A DNA stretch of 20,139 nucleotides from contig CAJMAW010000053.1 in NCBI GenBank assembly GCA_905211485.1, positions 1-20,139 of the forward strand, written 5' to 3'. The DNA comes from an uncultured Lentisphaeria bacterium (lineage in GTDB: Bacteria > Verrucomicrobiota > Lentisphaeria > Victivallales > UBA1829). The position numbers and the translations under genes were made by a program. Positions 1 to 7,831 of the stretch are shown piece after piece. Position 1 is the first letter of the stretch; each line of letters opens with the position of its first letter. The notes under the pieces were generated by a model, which saw only the letters and a program-made list of their open reading frames with translations, was not told the origin of the DNA and made no database searches.

Positions 1-92
1 AGGCTTTGACAAAAGAGAAGGCAGATGATATGATACAAAAAAACACATTGAAGAGACAAGTCTTTTTTCACTTTCTCACAGGACTCATTTTT

Positions 93-1208
93 ATGCGTAT
101 TGCCATTGAAGCGACTCAGGCTCAGAAGGAAGCCACGGGATTCGGATATTATGTGATCCGCCTTCTGCAGGCATTCTCTGAACTGGAAACCGGCCATGAA
201 TTCCTGCTCTTTCATGCAACCCGGGACTGGAAGGGGGAAAATTTCGGGCGGAACTTCGCGCCGATCTCCTACTGGAATCCGACGGGGAAACAATCCGCAG
301 CCATCTTTTTTTCCTTGAATTCCAAACTTCTTCGGGAAAAGGCGGATCTTTTTCACGCGACCTGCAGCACCGGACTCCCGTGGAAACTGGACATTCCGGG
401 AATTGCAACGGTTCATGATCTCTATCCCCTGCATCATGCCTCGCACAGCGCCCTGCTTCAGGCATGTTTTTTCCGTCTGCTCTGGGCCCCGGTGAAGCGC
501 AATGCGGCGCACATTCTCTGCAATTCAGAATTTACCATGCATGAACTGGAACGTCTGGAAGGGATTCCCAGGGAGAAAATGACAGTCACATCACTGGGGC
601 CCGGGATGGGGTCCTCTTGTCGCGCCAGTGACTTTGCTCACGGGAAAAAAGGTGAAAAGATCTTTCTCTGCGTGGGAGGGATTGAATACAGAAAAAATCA
701 GCTGATGCTGGCACGAGCATATCAGAAAGCCCGGAAATATGATTCCTCGCTTCCGCCGCTGGTTTTTCTCGGTCCTCCCCGGACTGAAGGGGAGGAACTG
801 GAAGACATCATACGCTCCTCATCAGGCAGCGCACCCGCTGCAATCCGTTATTTGCATTATGTCCCGGAACAGGAACTTCTGGAGTATTATGAACGGGCGG
901 AACTGCTCTGCGTTCCCTCCCGTTACGAAGGATTCGGACTGCCCCTGCTGGAGGCAATGGAACGGAAACTGCCTGTTCTGGCCTCGGACATTCCGGTTTT
1001 TCATGAAGTGGGCGGGGAATATCCGTATTATATTGATCCGGAAGATCAAAATGCTTGGACAGAAGCATTTTTGAAATTCCACCGAAGGGATTTGACGGAC
1101 TGTTTCAGCGAAGCAATCCGGCAGGAACGGCTTGCGGCACACAGCTGGAAGCGATGTGCGGAACTCACGCTTGGGGTTTATGAAAAAGTCGCGTCCGGAC
1201 GACGGTAA
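93..1208 (+). CDS. Family 4 (GT-B) glycosyltransferase
   Basis: A 371-residue GT4-type transferase, expected to move a sugar from a nucleotide donor to a growing surface glycan or LPS chain at the cytoplasmic face of the inner membrane. It starts with the typical strand MRIAIEA followed by a Gly-rich turn (residues 14-18). The donor-binding half begins near residue 188 (FLCVGG.EYRKN). The EX7E motif is E279 and E287 in YEGFGLPLLEAME. The frame extends 87 bp upstream to a TTG at 6, but ATG 93 has AGGA at 80-83, nine bases away, and begins the fold exactly, so I chose it. The 3' end overlaps the convergent heptosyltransferase gene by 44 bp. Acceptor and donor sugars cannot be told from sequence. 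The family call is firm. Confidence 0.9.
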   Translation: MRIAIEATQAQKEATGFGYYVIRLLQAFSELETGHEFLLFHATRDWKGENFGRNFAPISYWNPTGKQSAAIFFSLNSKLLREKADLFHATCSTGLPWKLDIPGIATVHDLYPLHHASHSALLQACFFRLLWAPVKRNAAHILCNSEFTMHELERLEGIPREKMTVTSLGPGMGSSCRASDFAHGKKGEKIFLCVGGIEYRKNQLMLARAYQKARKYDSSLPPLVFLGPPRTEGEELEDIIRSSSGSAPAAIRYLHYVPEQELLEYYERAELLCVPSRYEGFGLPLLEAMERKLPVLASDIPVFHEVGGEYPYYIDPEDQNAWTEAFLKFHRRDLTDCFSEAIRQERLAAHSWKRCAELTLGVYEKVASGRR

Positions 1209-2340
1209 GGACGTCTTCAGGCGAAACGGGAGCCTCCGATTCGTCCAGGGCAACGACATTTGCCCCCACCGGAGCATGATACATCGGCGTTGCCCCTGTA
1301 AAAAGAGATATGCACAAGGCGTGATGGAAGGATGCCGAAATATGCCCCGGCCCGGAGTCGTTTCCGACAAAGAGTTCCGCTCCGGAGAGCAGTGAAAAGA
1401 GTTCTCCGAGAGGAAGCCCGGTCAAAACATCCGTTCCGGAATCGGAGGCGATTTTCACACAGCGTGCTTCCTCTGTCTGAGATCCGAGGATATAAACGTG
1501 AAAACCGGAAGCCTTCAAAAGTCTCGCTGTTTCCGTGAAATTTTCATCCCCCCATTCCTTTGCTTTCCATCCTGCACCCGGCATCAGGAGAGCCAGATGA
1601 GAGGAAGGGATTCCATATTTCCGGAGAATTTCTTCCAGAGGATTTCGCAGAATCGGAGGCTGCATCCGATCCGGAAGGGAAAAATCCGCTTCGGAATCGG
1701 AATCCGGTTCTGATCCAGATCCAGATTCTGATCCAGATGCCGGGATATGCCCTATTTTCTTCCCTTTTTCTTCTTCCGTTCGCAGTGTGGTACCGCAGAG
1801 AGCGCGGGCTGCCAGGAGGGGCCGGAATTGAAGCGGGAAGGATGCGCTTTCCTCATCCGGCAAACGAATGTCGTAAAGGAATCCGAACTCATCTCCGGAA
1901 AATCCGCAGGAGCAGCGGGGACGCAGAAGGAAGGAAGCGATGGCGGAATAACGGTTTCCGGAGAGATCCAAGACACAGTCGAATTGAGTGCGATATTCCC
2001 GGAGGGCACGGAAGATGGCACGCCAGGACACTTTTTCCCGTTTTCTGTCACTGATCATCGCAGGGACGACATGGATCCGTTCCGGCGGCAGAACCCCGTA
2101 AAAGAGTTCACCGAATTCCCGGCGAAGCATCAAATGGATTTCCGTTTCCGGAAAACGCTTTATTAGAAAATGGACCGCCTGCAGAACCCAGAAGGAATCC
2201 CCCAGATAATGAATGGAAAGGACAAGCAGGCGGGAGGGTTTTGCAGGCAGGGGAACTCTTCTCCTGAAGATCCGCAGTGCCGACTCGCCCATCTTCCTCA
2301 AAATCCACTTGATTTTCTGTTTTGCAACAGAAGTACTCAT
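1165..2340 (-). CDS. Family 9 (heptosyltransferase-type) glycosyltransferase
   Basis: A 391-residue protein of the ADP-heptose:LPS heptosyltransferase family, which adds heptose (or a related sugar) to the LPS core in the cytoplasm. Residues 38-56 form the first GT-B strand with the family's LGDS turn. Residues 252-268 (LMPGAGWKAKEWGDENF) and 325-336 (VGNDSGPGHISA) match the donor-binding motifs near the C-terminus. Between the two lobes, residues 201-219 are a Ser/Gly/Asp/Glu run encoded by hexanucleotide repeats, which is unusual for the family. ATG 2340 is preceded by GAGG about 13 bases upstream. A candidate promoter lies at 2478-2506. The 3' end runs 44 bp into the convergent GT4 gene. 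Which heptosyltransferase it is (I, II or III) cannot be resolved. Confidence 0.9.
   Translation of the reverse strand: MSTSVAKQKIKWILRKMGESALRIFRRRVPLPAKPSRLLVLSIHYLGDSFWVLQAVHFLIKRFPETEIHLMLRREFGELFYGVLPPERIHVVPAMISDRKREKVSWRAIFRALREYRTQFDCVLDLSGNRYSAIASFLLRPRCSCGFSGDEFGFLYDIRLPDEESASFPLQFRPLLAARALCGTTLRTEEEKGKKIGHIPASGSESGSGSEPDSDSEADFSLPDRMQPPILRNPLEEILRKYGIPSSHLALLMPGAGWKAKEWGDENFTETARLLKASGFHVYILGSQTEEARCVKIASDSGTDVLTGLPLGELFSLLSGAELFVGNDSGPGHISASFHHALCISLFTGATPMYHAPVGANVVALDESEAPVSPEDVLTVVRTRLFHKPQA
1687..1740 (-). repeat. Hexanucleotide repeat in the heptosyltransferase gene
   Basis: Read on the minus strand, nine consecutive 6-base units vary around GGATCA, GAATCT and GATTCC. They stay in frame and encode an acidic Ser/Gly/Asp/Glu linker (residues 201-218). 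Since the unit is two codons, slippage would change linker length without breaking the frame. Confidence 0.85.
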
Positions 2341-2477
2341 CTTCTCATCAATCCTCTTTTATTCAGGAGAAAAAAGAGAAAACATAACATCCGTCTCTGC
2401 CGGAACAGGGAAGAACGAAACGCTTTCTGCCTCATTCCGTCTGCCTGAAAGGGAATTCCGCTTTATTATATAATAAA

Positions 2478-2506
2478 AATATACTCCCGTCTTTGCCCGG
2501 AGTCAA
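2478..2506 (-). promoter_or_regulatory. Candidate promoter of the heptosyltransferase gene
   Basis: On the minus strand, -35 TTGACT (2501-2506), 17 bp spacer, -10 TATATT (2478-2483). A second AT-rich block with TATAAT lies at 2465-2470. Transcription would start near 2471, giving a leader of about 130 nt. Confidence 0.6.
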
Positions 2507-2526
2507 AAAACATCAGGAATCATCTG

Positions 2527-2560
2527 AAAAAGGGGCGGAGCAAACGACTCTGTGCGCCCC
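2527..2560 (-). terminator. Candidate Rho-independent terminator, minus strand
   Basis: The arms GGGGCG (2532-2537) and CGCCCC (2555-2560) pair, with a further GAG/CTC pairing inside the loop. On the minus strand the hairpin is followed by five T (2527-2531). No minus-strand gene ends nearby, so it may insulate the heptosyltransferase promoter from antisense transcription or end an unannotated RNA. Confidence 0.45.
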
Positions 2561-2927
2561 CCTCTTCTCTCACAAAAATCCCGATACACCCCGGAGAAAA
2601 CGAAAGATGAAAAACGCAATGCGGCATGTCTTCTTTCCGGCTTCCAGTCCTTCACTCCTCCCGTCCTCTCTCCTTTTTTCTCCACTCCGTCATCCATTTC
2701 CATCCTTTCACCTTTCCACCTTTTACAGATTTTCTTTTTTTTTCCATCTTTCTCACTTCTCCCTCTTGCTGTACTCTTTCCGTGCGCTCAAGCAAAGTGC
2801 AGAAAAAAAAATACACGGGGCGGATATATCCGCCGACATCTTTTCCCCGGATTCCAGACACAGGTTCCAGTTTCAGTCAGGAACCGCGGGTCTGAGTTCA
2901 TATTGCGGAGAAATCACATCATGAAAA
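2561..2927. other. Gene-free stretch, pyrimidine-biased
   Basis: No convincing gene. About 2625-2790 is strongly C/T-biased on the plus strand, with long TTTT and CCCTC runs. The open frames here (for example 2493-2924 and 2552-2983) read as low-complexity Ser/Phe/Leu/Pro and have no family resemblance. The stretch also holds the palindrome described at 2804-2834. Confidence 0.6.
2804..2834 (-). terminator. 16-bp perfect palindrome next to a T-run
   Basis: GGCGGATATATCCGCC at 2819-2834 is a perfect palindrome. On the minus strand it is followed, after about seven bases, by nine T. It can form a 6-bp stem with a TATA loop and could be a weak minus-strand terminator. Equally, it could be a protein-binding site upstream of the permease promoter. 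Confidence 0.35.
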
Positions 2928-2955
2928 TTGTTTTTTTACGCCGAGACGTTATAGT
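2928..2955 (+). promoter_or_regulatory. Candidate promoter of the purine permease gene
   Basis: -35 TTGTTT (2928-2933), 16 bp spacer, -10 TATAGT (2950-2955). Transcription would start near 2962, giving a leader of about 137 nt. The leader carries two perfect hairpins, 2997-3013 and 3028-3044. I looked for the conserved purine-riboswitch core and did not find it. Confidence 0.45.
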
Positions 2956-2996
2956 ATCATTTATCCGGAATCACCTGAAGTAAAAAATGTAGAGCA

Positions 2997-3049
2997 GGAT
3001 CGCTTCCCGATCCGGGAAAAACAAATATTCCGGACTTTCCGGAAGGAGG
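2997..3049 (+). promoter_or_regulatory. Leader hairpins and an isolated AGGAGG before the permease
   Basis: GGATCG/CGATCC (2997-3002 with 3008-3013, 5-nt loop) and TTCCGGA/TCCGGAA (3028-3034 with 3038-3044, 3-nt loop) are perfect stems. The second ends in an AGGAGG (3044-3049) that is 49 nt from the permease ATG, and no standard start codon lies at normal distance from it. The role is unknown. Leader control of purine transport is possible. Confidence 0.35.
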
Positions 3050-3098
3050 CGCCACATCTGTTTTCCTTTTCCGACAGTCGACATCCGGCACACAGAAT

Positions 3099-4466
3099 AT
3101 GAATTTCATTCTTGACCGCTATTTTCACTATACTTCTCACGGCAGCACCCTCAGAACGGAAATGATCGCGGGGCTCTCCACATTCGCGGCAATGGCGTAC
3201 ATCATCTGCATTCAGCCCGCACTCTTTTCCGGGCAGATGACGGGGACCGAGACGGGAATGCCCTTCGGAGCACTTGTCACGACGACCTGCATTGCCTCCG
3301 CCTTTGGGAGCATTCTGATGGGGGTTCTGTCGAACTATCCGATCGGACTTGCACCGGGAATGGGGACGAATTTTTTTGTCATGTTCAGCGTCATGGGTGC
3401 CTGTGCCGCTGTCACCGGAGGGAAGGCAGGAGATCCGCTTGTCTGGCAGACGGCGATGGGGGTGATTCTGATTTCGGGACTTCTTTTTCTGATCACCTCG
3501 TTCACGAAACTGCGGCAGATGATGCTCCGCTCGCTGAGTCCCTCGCTGAAGAACGCCATTGTGGCGGGGATCGGACTTTTCATCACGATGGTCGGGCTCA
3601 AAAACGGCGGCATCATCGCCGTGGAAGACAGTCAGATGACGCTCAAGACCGCGGTAACGGATCCGCCTTCGCTCATTTTTTTCACCGGGGTGCTCACGAT
3701 TGCAGTTCTGCAGCATTTCAGGGTCCGGGGCAGCATTCTGATCGGGATTCTCTTTTCCGCGCTGACAGCGTTTCTGTGCGGCAGGATTTCGTTTCATGGG
3801 ATTGTCGGACTCCCGGCCGATCCGATGCCGATGGTTTTCAAAGCGGACGTCGTCACGGTATGCCGTCACATACTGGAACTGCTGCCCCTGATTTTTCTCT
3901 GTTTCTTCATGGACATGTTCGACACGATGGGAACGGTCCTCGGTGTTGCGACAAGCGCAAAGCTTTTGAATGAAAACAACGAAATCGAACGGATTGAGCG
4001 GGTCTTTGCAGCCGATGCCACAGCGACCGTCGCCGGGGCTCTCTGCGGGCAGAGCACGGTCACATCCTATCTCGAGAGTGCGGCGGGTGTTGAAGCGGGC
4101 GGGAGGACCGGTCTCACAGCCATTGTAATCGGCATGTGTTTTCTGCTGGCGATGTTCTTCACCCCGGTCATTACAGCGGTAGCGGGATATCCGCCGATCA
4201 CCTCCGGCGCGCTTGTCATAGTGGGCGCCATGATGATTCACTCCATTTCGGAGATCCGATGGGACGACTGCACGGAAGGAATTCCGGCCTTTCTCATTTT
4301 CGCAGGCATCCCCTTCAGCAACAGCATCATCGGGGGACTCTCCATCGGAATCATTCTCTACCCGTTCCTCAAAACCTGTTGCGGGAAATTCCGTGAACTC
4401 AACTGGTTCCTCTGGCTTTCCTCCGCCGTTCTGATTCTGTATCTGATCCTGCTCAATGGGAAATGA
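3099..4466 (+). CDS. AzgA-type (NCS2-related) purine permease
   Basis: A 455-residue inner-membrane transporter of the AzgA/AdeP/PbuG group, which imports adenine, guanine or hypoxanthine by proton symport. The N-terminus has the family pattern LDRYF then RTE.IAGLSTFAAMAYI (residues 5-35). A PIGLAPGMGTNFF loop follows near residue 85. The FMDMFDTMGT segment near 270 and TVTSYLESAAG.EAGGRTG near 320-338 are the substrate-site signatures. Length and many hydrophobic segments (12-14 predicted) fit the family. ATG 3099 matches the usual N-terminus, although the nearest bases carry no good Shine-Dalgarno. A 532-codon open frame on the opposite strand is an antisense shadow. Family assignment is secure; which purine is carried is not. 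Confidence 0.93.
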   Translation: MNFILDRYFHYTSHGSTLRTEMIAGLSTFAAMAYIICIQPALFSGQMTGTETGMPFGALVTTTCIASAFGSILMGVLSNYPIGLAPGMGTNFFVMFSVMGACAAVTGGKAGDPLVWQTAMGVILISGLLFLITSFTKLRQMMLRSLSPSLKNAIVAGIGLFITMVGLKNGGIIAVEDSQMTLKTAVTDPPSLIFFTGVLTIAVLQHFRVRGSILIGILFSALTAFLCGRISFHGIVGLPADPMPMVFKADVVTVCRHILELLPLIFLCFFMDMFDTMGTVLGVATSAKLLNENNEIERIERVFAADATATVAGALCGQSTVTSYLESAAGVEAGGRTGLTAIVIGMCFLLAMFFTPVITAVAGYPPITSGALVIVGAMMIHSISEIRWDDCTEGIPAFLIFAGIPFSNSIIGGLSIGIILYPFLKTCCGKFRELNWFLWLSSAVLILYLILLNGK

Positions 4467-4889
4467 CGGTGTACGGCAGCAGAGGGGGGCTGTGCGCTTC
4501 CCGGCATTTTTTCTCTCCGAGGAGGGAAAAAATCCATTCCTTCCTGTCTTCTGCGGCAATCATTGCGCTGTATGTTTTCCAAGATGAATCGCAAGTTGCG
4601 CCCGGTGAAGAATCTCCTGAGCGTTCCCCGGACACGAAGCGGATGAACCTGCTTATGACGCTTGAGAGGAAAAGATTCTTCATTTCCGCTTGAAAGCTCC
4701 CTTCCGGCGTCCGGCATTTGGTGAACTTTCAGGACTCCCCAAAGATTCATTCGATTCGGCGACATCAGATTCCGGAGGAAATCTGTTGTTCCAAAATTTG
4801 CAATCGCTTATCTGGGAAATACAGTAAATTAATGTCCCTTATAAAATCCTTCAGCAGGACCTGTCCAGAACACTGGAGATACATCTGTC
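4467..4889. other. Intergenic stretch with a 12-bp-arm hairpin
   Basis: No convincing gene in 423 bp. At 4507-4532 a T6 arm followed by CTCTCC pairs with GGAGGG followed by A6 (one G-T wobble), a near-perfect inverted repeat with a minimal loop, just after the permease. The T-run precedes the stem on both strands, so it is not a classic terminator. A weak promoter for the next gene may be TTGCAA (4798-4803), 16 bp, TACAGT (4820-4825). Short open frames on both strands (4463-4693 +, 4453-4683 -) lack family resemblance. Confidence 0.5.
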
Positions 4890-5168
4890 ATGAAAAACAG
4901 AATGTTATATGTCATGATAACATTTATTTGTATGCTGCTTTTCCCATTACTTGTTTCTTTGTTGATACTGGGAATTCACGAAAAAAGGAATGATATTGCA
5001 AAATTGAGTGAGTCGAAATTGGAAGACGTTCATTATGAAGATATCTGGATTACCTATAAATATAATGCAAAAGGGTTGGTCATTGTTTATCATCTTGAAA
5101 ACAACGGCTGGTATTCTGTGGCATATTGGATCCCATTCGGTTCTAAGAAAATCATGCTTTTTAAATAA
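4890..5168 (+). CDS. Small AT-rich membrane-anchored hypothetical protein
   Basis: A 92-residue protein I do not recognise. Residues 6-28 are one strongly hydrophobic segment, either a signal anchor or an uncleaved signal peptide. After it come a charged stretch and a soluble tail rich in Tyr, Ile and Lys, so the tail is probably outside the inner membrane. GGAG at 4875-4878 lies 11 bases before the ATG, supporting the start. Codon use is AT-rich (AAA, AAT, ATT, TAT) and unlike the GC-richer neighbours, suggesting recent gain or weak selection. It stands alone in gene-poor DNA. It is more likely real than not, because of the ribosome-binding site and clean membrane segment. Confidence 0.55.
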   Translation: MKNRMLYVMITFICMLLFPLLVSLLILGIHEKRNDIAKLSESKLEDVHYEDIWITYKYNAKGLVIVYHLENNGWYSVAYWIPFGSKKIMLFK

Positions 5169-5665
5169 ATTTCAGCAGGTTGGATAGATATTTCAAGACA
5201 AAAATAAGATCTGAAAGACGCCATAATTCTCGAAACAGGAGGGGAGGCTTGATTCTTTATGACTTGCCTGCGTTCAAGCTCCCGGGGAAATCTTCCATTC
5301 TTCGCGGGGATTCCGGTGTATTCCGTATTCCCGGCTGTTTTTGAAAAAAAATCCTGTTTCATTCTTTTTTCAAAAGAATACAGCATATATTCCAAAGAGA
5401 AAACTGAATGCCGTTCATATTCACAGAAAAAAAAGTTGAGCAGCATAAGGTAAAAACAGTCATGCCGGAAATATTTTTCCTGGCAAATTCATTTTTTAAT
5501 AAGCTCATTCTTTTTCGTCGGAGATGCTGTTCATCATCAAGGTGCGTCTCTCCTCCTTCCGGAGTTGACAAGCCTTTTATTGAGAAATGTGCATAGGGGG
5601 GTGAAACTTGTGGAGACTTTAAAAAACGGTCAAATAGATGGTATAGAAATTGGCTATTTAAGTAC
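5169..5665. other. Intergenic stretch, nothing recognised
   Basis: About 500 bp of lower-GC sequence between the small membrane protein and the tRNA terminator. Several short open frames exist on both strands (5090-5446 -, 5359-5667 -, 5408-5596 +), but none has a credible ribosome-binding site plus family resemblance. No repeats or mobile-element ends were seen. Confidence 0.5.
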
Positions 5666-5695
5666 AAAAAAGCCCTTTCGATTGCTCGAAAGGGC
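5666..5695 (-). terminator. Rho-independent terminator of tRNA-Ala
   Basis: A perfect 10-bp stem (5672-5681 with 5686-5695) with a 4-nt loop, followed on the minus strand by six T (5666-5671). It sits 8 nt after the tRNA CCA end and is a textbook terminator. Confidence 0.92.
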
Positions 5696-5703
5696 GGGAT
5701 TTC

Positions 5704-5780
5704 TGGTGGAGCAGATGAGATTCGAACTCACGACCTATACGATGCGAACGTATCGCTCTAGCCAACTGAGCTACTGCCCC
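5704..5780 (-). tRNA. tRNA-Ala (anticodon CGC)
   Basis: The 77-nt cloverleaf folds fully on the minus strand: acceptor GGGGCAG/CTGCTCC, D-stem GCTC/GAGC, anticodon stem ATACG/CGTAT with loop TTCGCAT, and T-stem GTGAG/CTCAT with loop TTCGAAT. The anticodon is CGC, reading the alanine codon GCG. The acceptor has the G3:U70 wobble pair recognised by alanyl-tRNA synthetase, which confirms identity. The 3' CCA is encoded (complement of 5704-5706). It has its own promoter and terminator, so it is a single-gene unit, divergent from the sigma-factor gene. Confidence 0.96.
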
Positions 5781-5798
5781 GTTTGATTCGGTTTGATT

Positions 5799-5826
5799 AA
5801 TATAGCGCAGTTCAGAATTTTGTCAA
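5799..5826 (-). promoter_or_regulatory. Promoter of tRNA-Ala
   Basis: -35 TTGACA (5821-5826), 16 bp spacer, -10 TATATT (5799-5804) on the minus strand. The predicted start is about 12 nt before the mature tRNA 5' end. This is among the strongest promoter matches in the window. Confidence 0.8.
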
Positions 5827-5881
5827 TCAAGCAGGAAGGATTTTTTCCGTCTTTTTATCGGGAACTCACCCCGCCGGAATC

Positions 5882-5909
5882 TTGAATTGGACTGATCTGC
5901 GGATAGATT
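5882..5909 (+). promoter_or_regulatory. Candidate promoter of the sigma-factor gene
   Basis: -35 TTGAAT (5882-5887), 16 bp spacer, -10 TAGATT (5904-5909). The start would be near 5916, about 42 nt before the ATG. It is back-to-back with the tRNA promoter. Confidence 0.5.
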
Positions 5910-5957
5910 ATCAGTGCATTCAATATCCAGAACTCAGCTCCGGGATGAAAAACGGAT

Positions 5958-7520
5958 ATGGCCGCCTGCGGAAAAAAAGAAAATTCAAACGGACTGCATA
6001 ATAATACGGAGATTGAGAAAGATCTTCACACCTCCGGGAAACAGCGGTCTCTCCGCACTCGTTCCGCAGCCGACAATACAGAAAAAAATGCCGAGATGGC
6101 TCCTTCGCCTGCCCGGGGGAAAGCAGGGAAGAAACCCTCTTCCGTAAACAATGCGTCCCGTTCAAAACAGATCTCCTCCTCTTCCGCAAAAACAGACAGC
6201 AATACAGAAGAAACCGATTCGCTCAAAATCTATTACAGGCATCTCAATGACAGCGAACCGATGACCCAGGAAGATGAATTTGCAGTCTGGGAAAAAATTG
6301 AAGAATCCCGTGATGAAATTCGCCGTCTTCTCTACCGTTTCGGCTTCGTTTTCCAGGAACATATCAAGATCCTGGAGACCTGTTCGGAGGAAAATATAGA
6401 CGATGTCTTCCGCCAGTCCGCACTTCCCCCTGAAATCAGGAATATGAACCAGACGGCTTTTCTTTTCTCGCATGCCCGTCCCTGGGGAGAAATGATCGCC
6501 GGCACCTATGAACGGCTCAAAGGGCATTTCCTCGCCGGGAACAGTGAGGAACTCAGGAAGGAAAGAGAAAAAGGCATCGGACTCCTCATGCGCTATCCCA
6601 TGCACAGCAACCTCCTGAGAGAATGGTACAAGGTGGCCCAGATTTTCCTGATGAGTCTGGAAATCCATGAAGGACACTCAAGTCTTGCCGAAAAAGTCCT
6701 CCCCGGGAAAAAAGAGGAAGTCGAGGCTAAGCTTCTGATGGACATTGAAGAATTCAAGACGACCATGCGCGCTTTGGAAAAATGTTTCCAGTCCATTGAA
6801 GAATATCAGAACAGAATTCTGATCGCCAATCTCCGCCTTGTCGTCAGCATCGTGAGGCATTACCGCAACAGCAGCGTCCAGACCGGAGATCTGATTCAGG
6901 AAGGAAATCTCGGTCTGATCCATGCCACGGAAAAATTTGATTACCGTCTGGGGCATAAATTCTCCACCTATGCCACATGGTGGATCAAGCAGTCCATTTC
7001 AAAGGCGGTTGCCAGTCAGTCGCGGGTGATCCGTCTGCCTTCACACATGCTCCAGGCCATTTCAAAAATCAATCGCGCGGAGCAGAACTACATCCTTCTC
7101 AACGGATGCGATCCCTCCGATGAAGAACTGGCTTCCATCCTCCAGATGCCCAGGGAAAGAGTCAGCGCCATCAAGAAAATGGCATGTCAGGCCATCTCTC
7201 TTCAGGCCCCGCTTTCCAACAGTGACGGCGCATTCCTTGAAAATCTCATCTCCGAAGGCGAATCTGCGGACCCTGCAAAAAAACTCGCATTCAAAATGAT
7301 GTGTTCCCGTCTCAAAACCGCTCTCGACACCTTGACGGAAAGAGAACAGCAGATCATCAAACTGCGTTTCGGCCTTTCCGAAAATCAGCCCATGACTCTT
7401 GTGGAAGTCAGCAAGATCTTCAATCTCACAAGAGAGCGCATCCGTCAGCTCGAATACAAAGCCATCAAAAAATTGCGCGATCCGGCTTTGATGGTCTATT
7501 TCCAGGATTACTTCTCCTGA
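5958..7520 (+). CDS. RpoD-type (sigma-70) RNA polymerase sigma factor
   Basis: A 520-residue sigma-70 factor. Region 1.2 is at 86-118 (SLKIYYRHLN...E). A long non-conserved helical insert follows at about 119-280. Region 2 is at 285-356 with NLRLVVSIVRHY, DLIQEGNLGLIHATEKFDY and FSTYATWWIKQSIS. Region 3 is at 360-440 and region 4 at 452-507 with TRERIRQLEYKAIKKLR, which retains the -35-reading Arg and Glu residues. The core-binding and promoter-melting aromatic residues are intact. The first 85 residues are polar, low-complexity and not like region 1.1. The serine in KQSIS replaces the usual Thr of region 2.4. It could be the housekeeping sigma or a close group 2 relative. The ribosome-binding site at ATG 5958 is weak. 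Confidence 0.9.
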   Translation: MAACGKKENSNGLHNNTEIEKDLHTSGKQRSLRTRSAADNTEKNAEMAPSPARGKAGKKPSSVNNASRSKQISSSSAKTDSNTEETDSLKIYYRHLNDSEPMTQEDEFAVWEKIEESRDEIRRLLYRFGFVFQEHIKILETCSEENIDDVFRQSALPPEIRNMNQTAFLFSHARPWGEMIAGTYERLKGHFLAGNSEELRKEREKGIGLLMRYPMHSNLLREWYKVAQIFLMSLEIHEGHSSLAEKVLPGKKEEVEAKLLMDIEEFKTTMRALEKCFQSIEEYQNRILIANLRLVVSIVRHYRNSSVQTGDLIQEGNLGLIHATEKFDYRLGHKFSTYATWWIKQSISKAVASQSRVIRLPSHMLQAISKINRAEQNYILLNGCDPSDEELASILQMPRERVSAIKKMACQAISLQAPLSNSDGAFLENLISEGESADPAKKLAFKMMCSRLKTALDTLTEREQQIIKLRFGLSENQPMTLVEVSKIFNLTRERIRQLEYKAIKKLRDPALMVYFQDYFS

Positions 7521-7831
7521 AAAAATCATCATCCGGGAAAAGAGAAAAATGAAATGTGTTCACTCCCGCAGGAGCGCTTTCCGCGTCCTCAGGATTCCAA
7601 ACCCGGATTCTTTTCCCCCTCCCCCCGCCATCCTTTTCTGTCTGCACTATGCACGGGATTTTTCTTTCTTCTCAATGAACAAACTCTTATACGAGAAAAA
7701 CAATCAGGGGAGGGAAAGAATCTCTTTTCAGCAGGAGAAAAGAAAAATCCCCTTCCTGATTTCTAAGGAAAAGGATTCTGGAATCATGCTTAAAAAATCC
7801 GCTGCCGGAAGATGAAGCAGAAACACATTTT
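7521..7831. other. Intergenic stretch after the sigma gene
   Basis: No supported gene. About 7597-7680 is rich in C and T and poor in G on the plus strand, which in the sigma transcript would resemble a Rho-loading site. The overlapping short frames (7549-7815 and 7554-7766) look non-coding. Confidence 0.5.

Noticed and set aside
2962..3098. Purine riboswitch before the permease
   Set aside because: The leader has two hairpins but not the conserved three-way-junction core of purine riboswitches.
2961..4559. 532-codon open frame antisense to the purine permease
   Set aside because: It is Arg/His/Asp/Gly-rich with no family pattern, and mirrors the GC-rich third positions of a clear transporter gene.
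4453..4683. 76-codon minus-strand frame after the permease
   Set aside because: It overlaps the permease end, its Shine-Dalgarno spacing is too long, and the protein looks like no known family.
5090..5446. 118-codon minus-strand frame
   Set aside because: Overlaps the better-supported small membrane protein, has no good ribosome-binding site and no recognisable family.
5704..5780. Integration hotspot at tRNA-Ala
   Set aside because: No integrase gene or duplicated tRNA 3' end was found on either side within the window.
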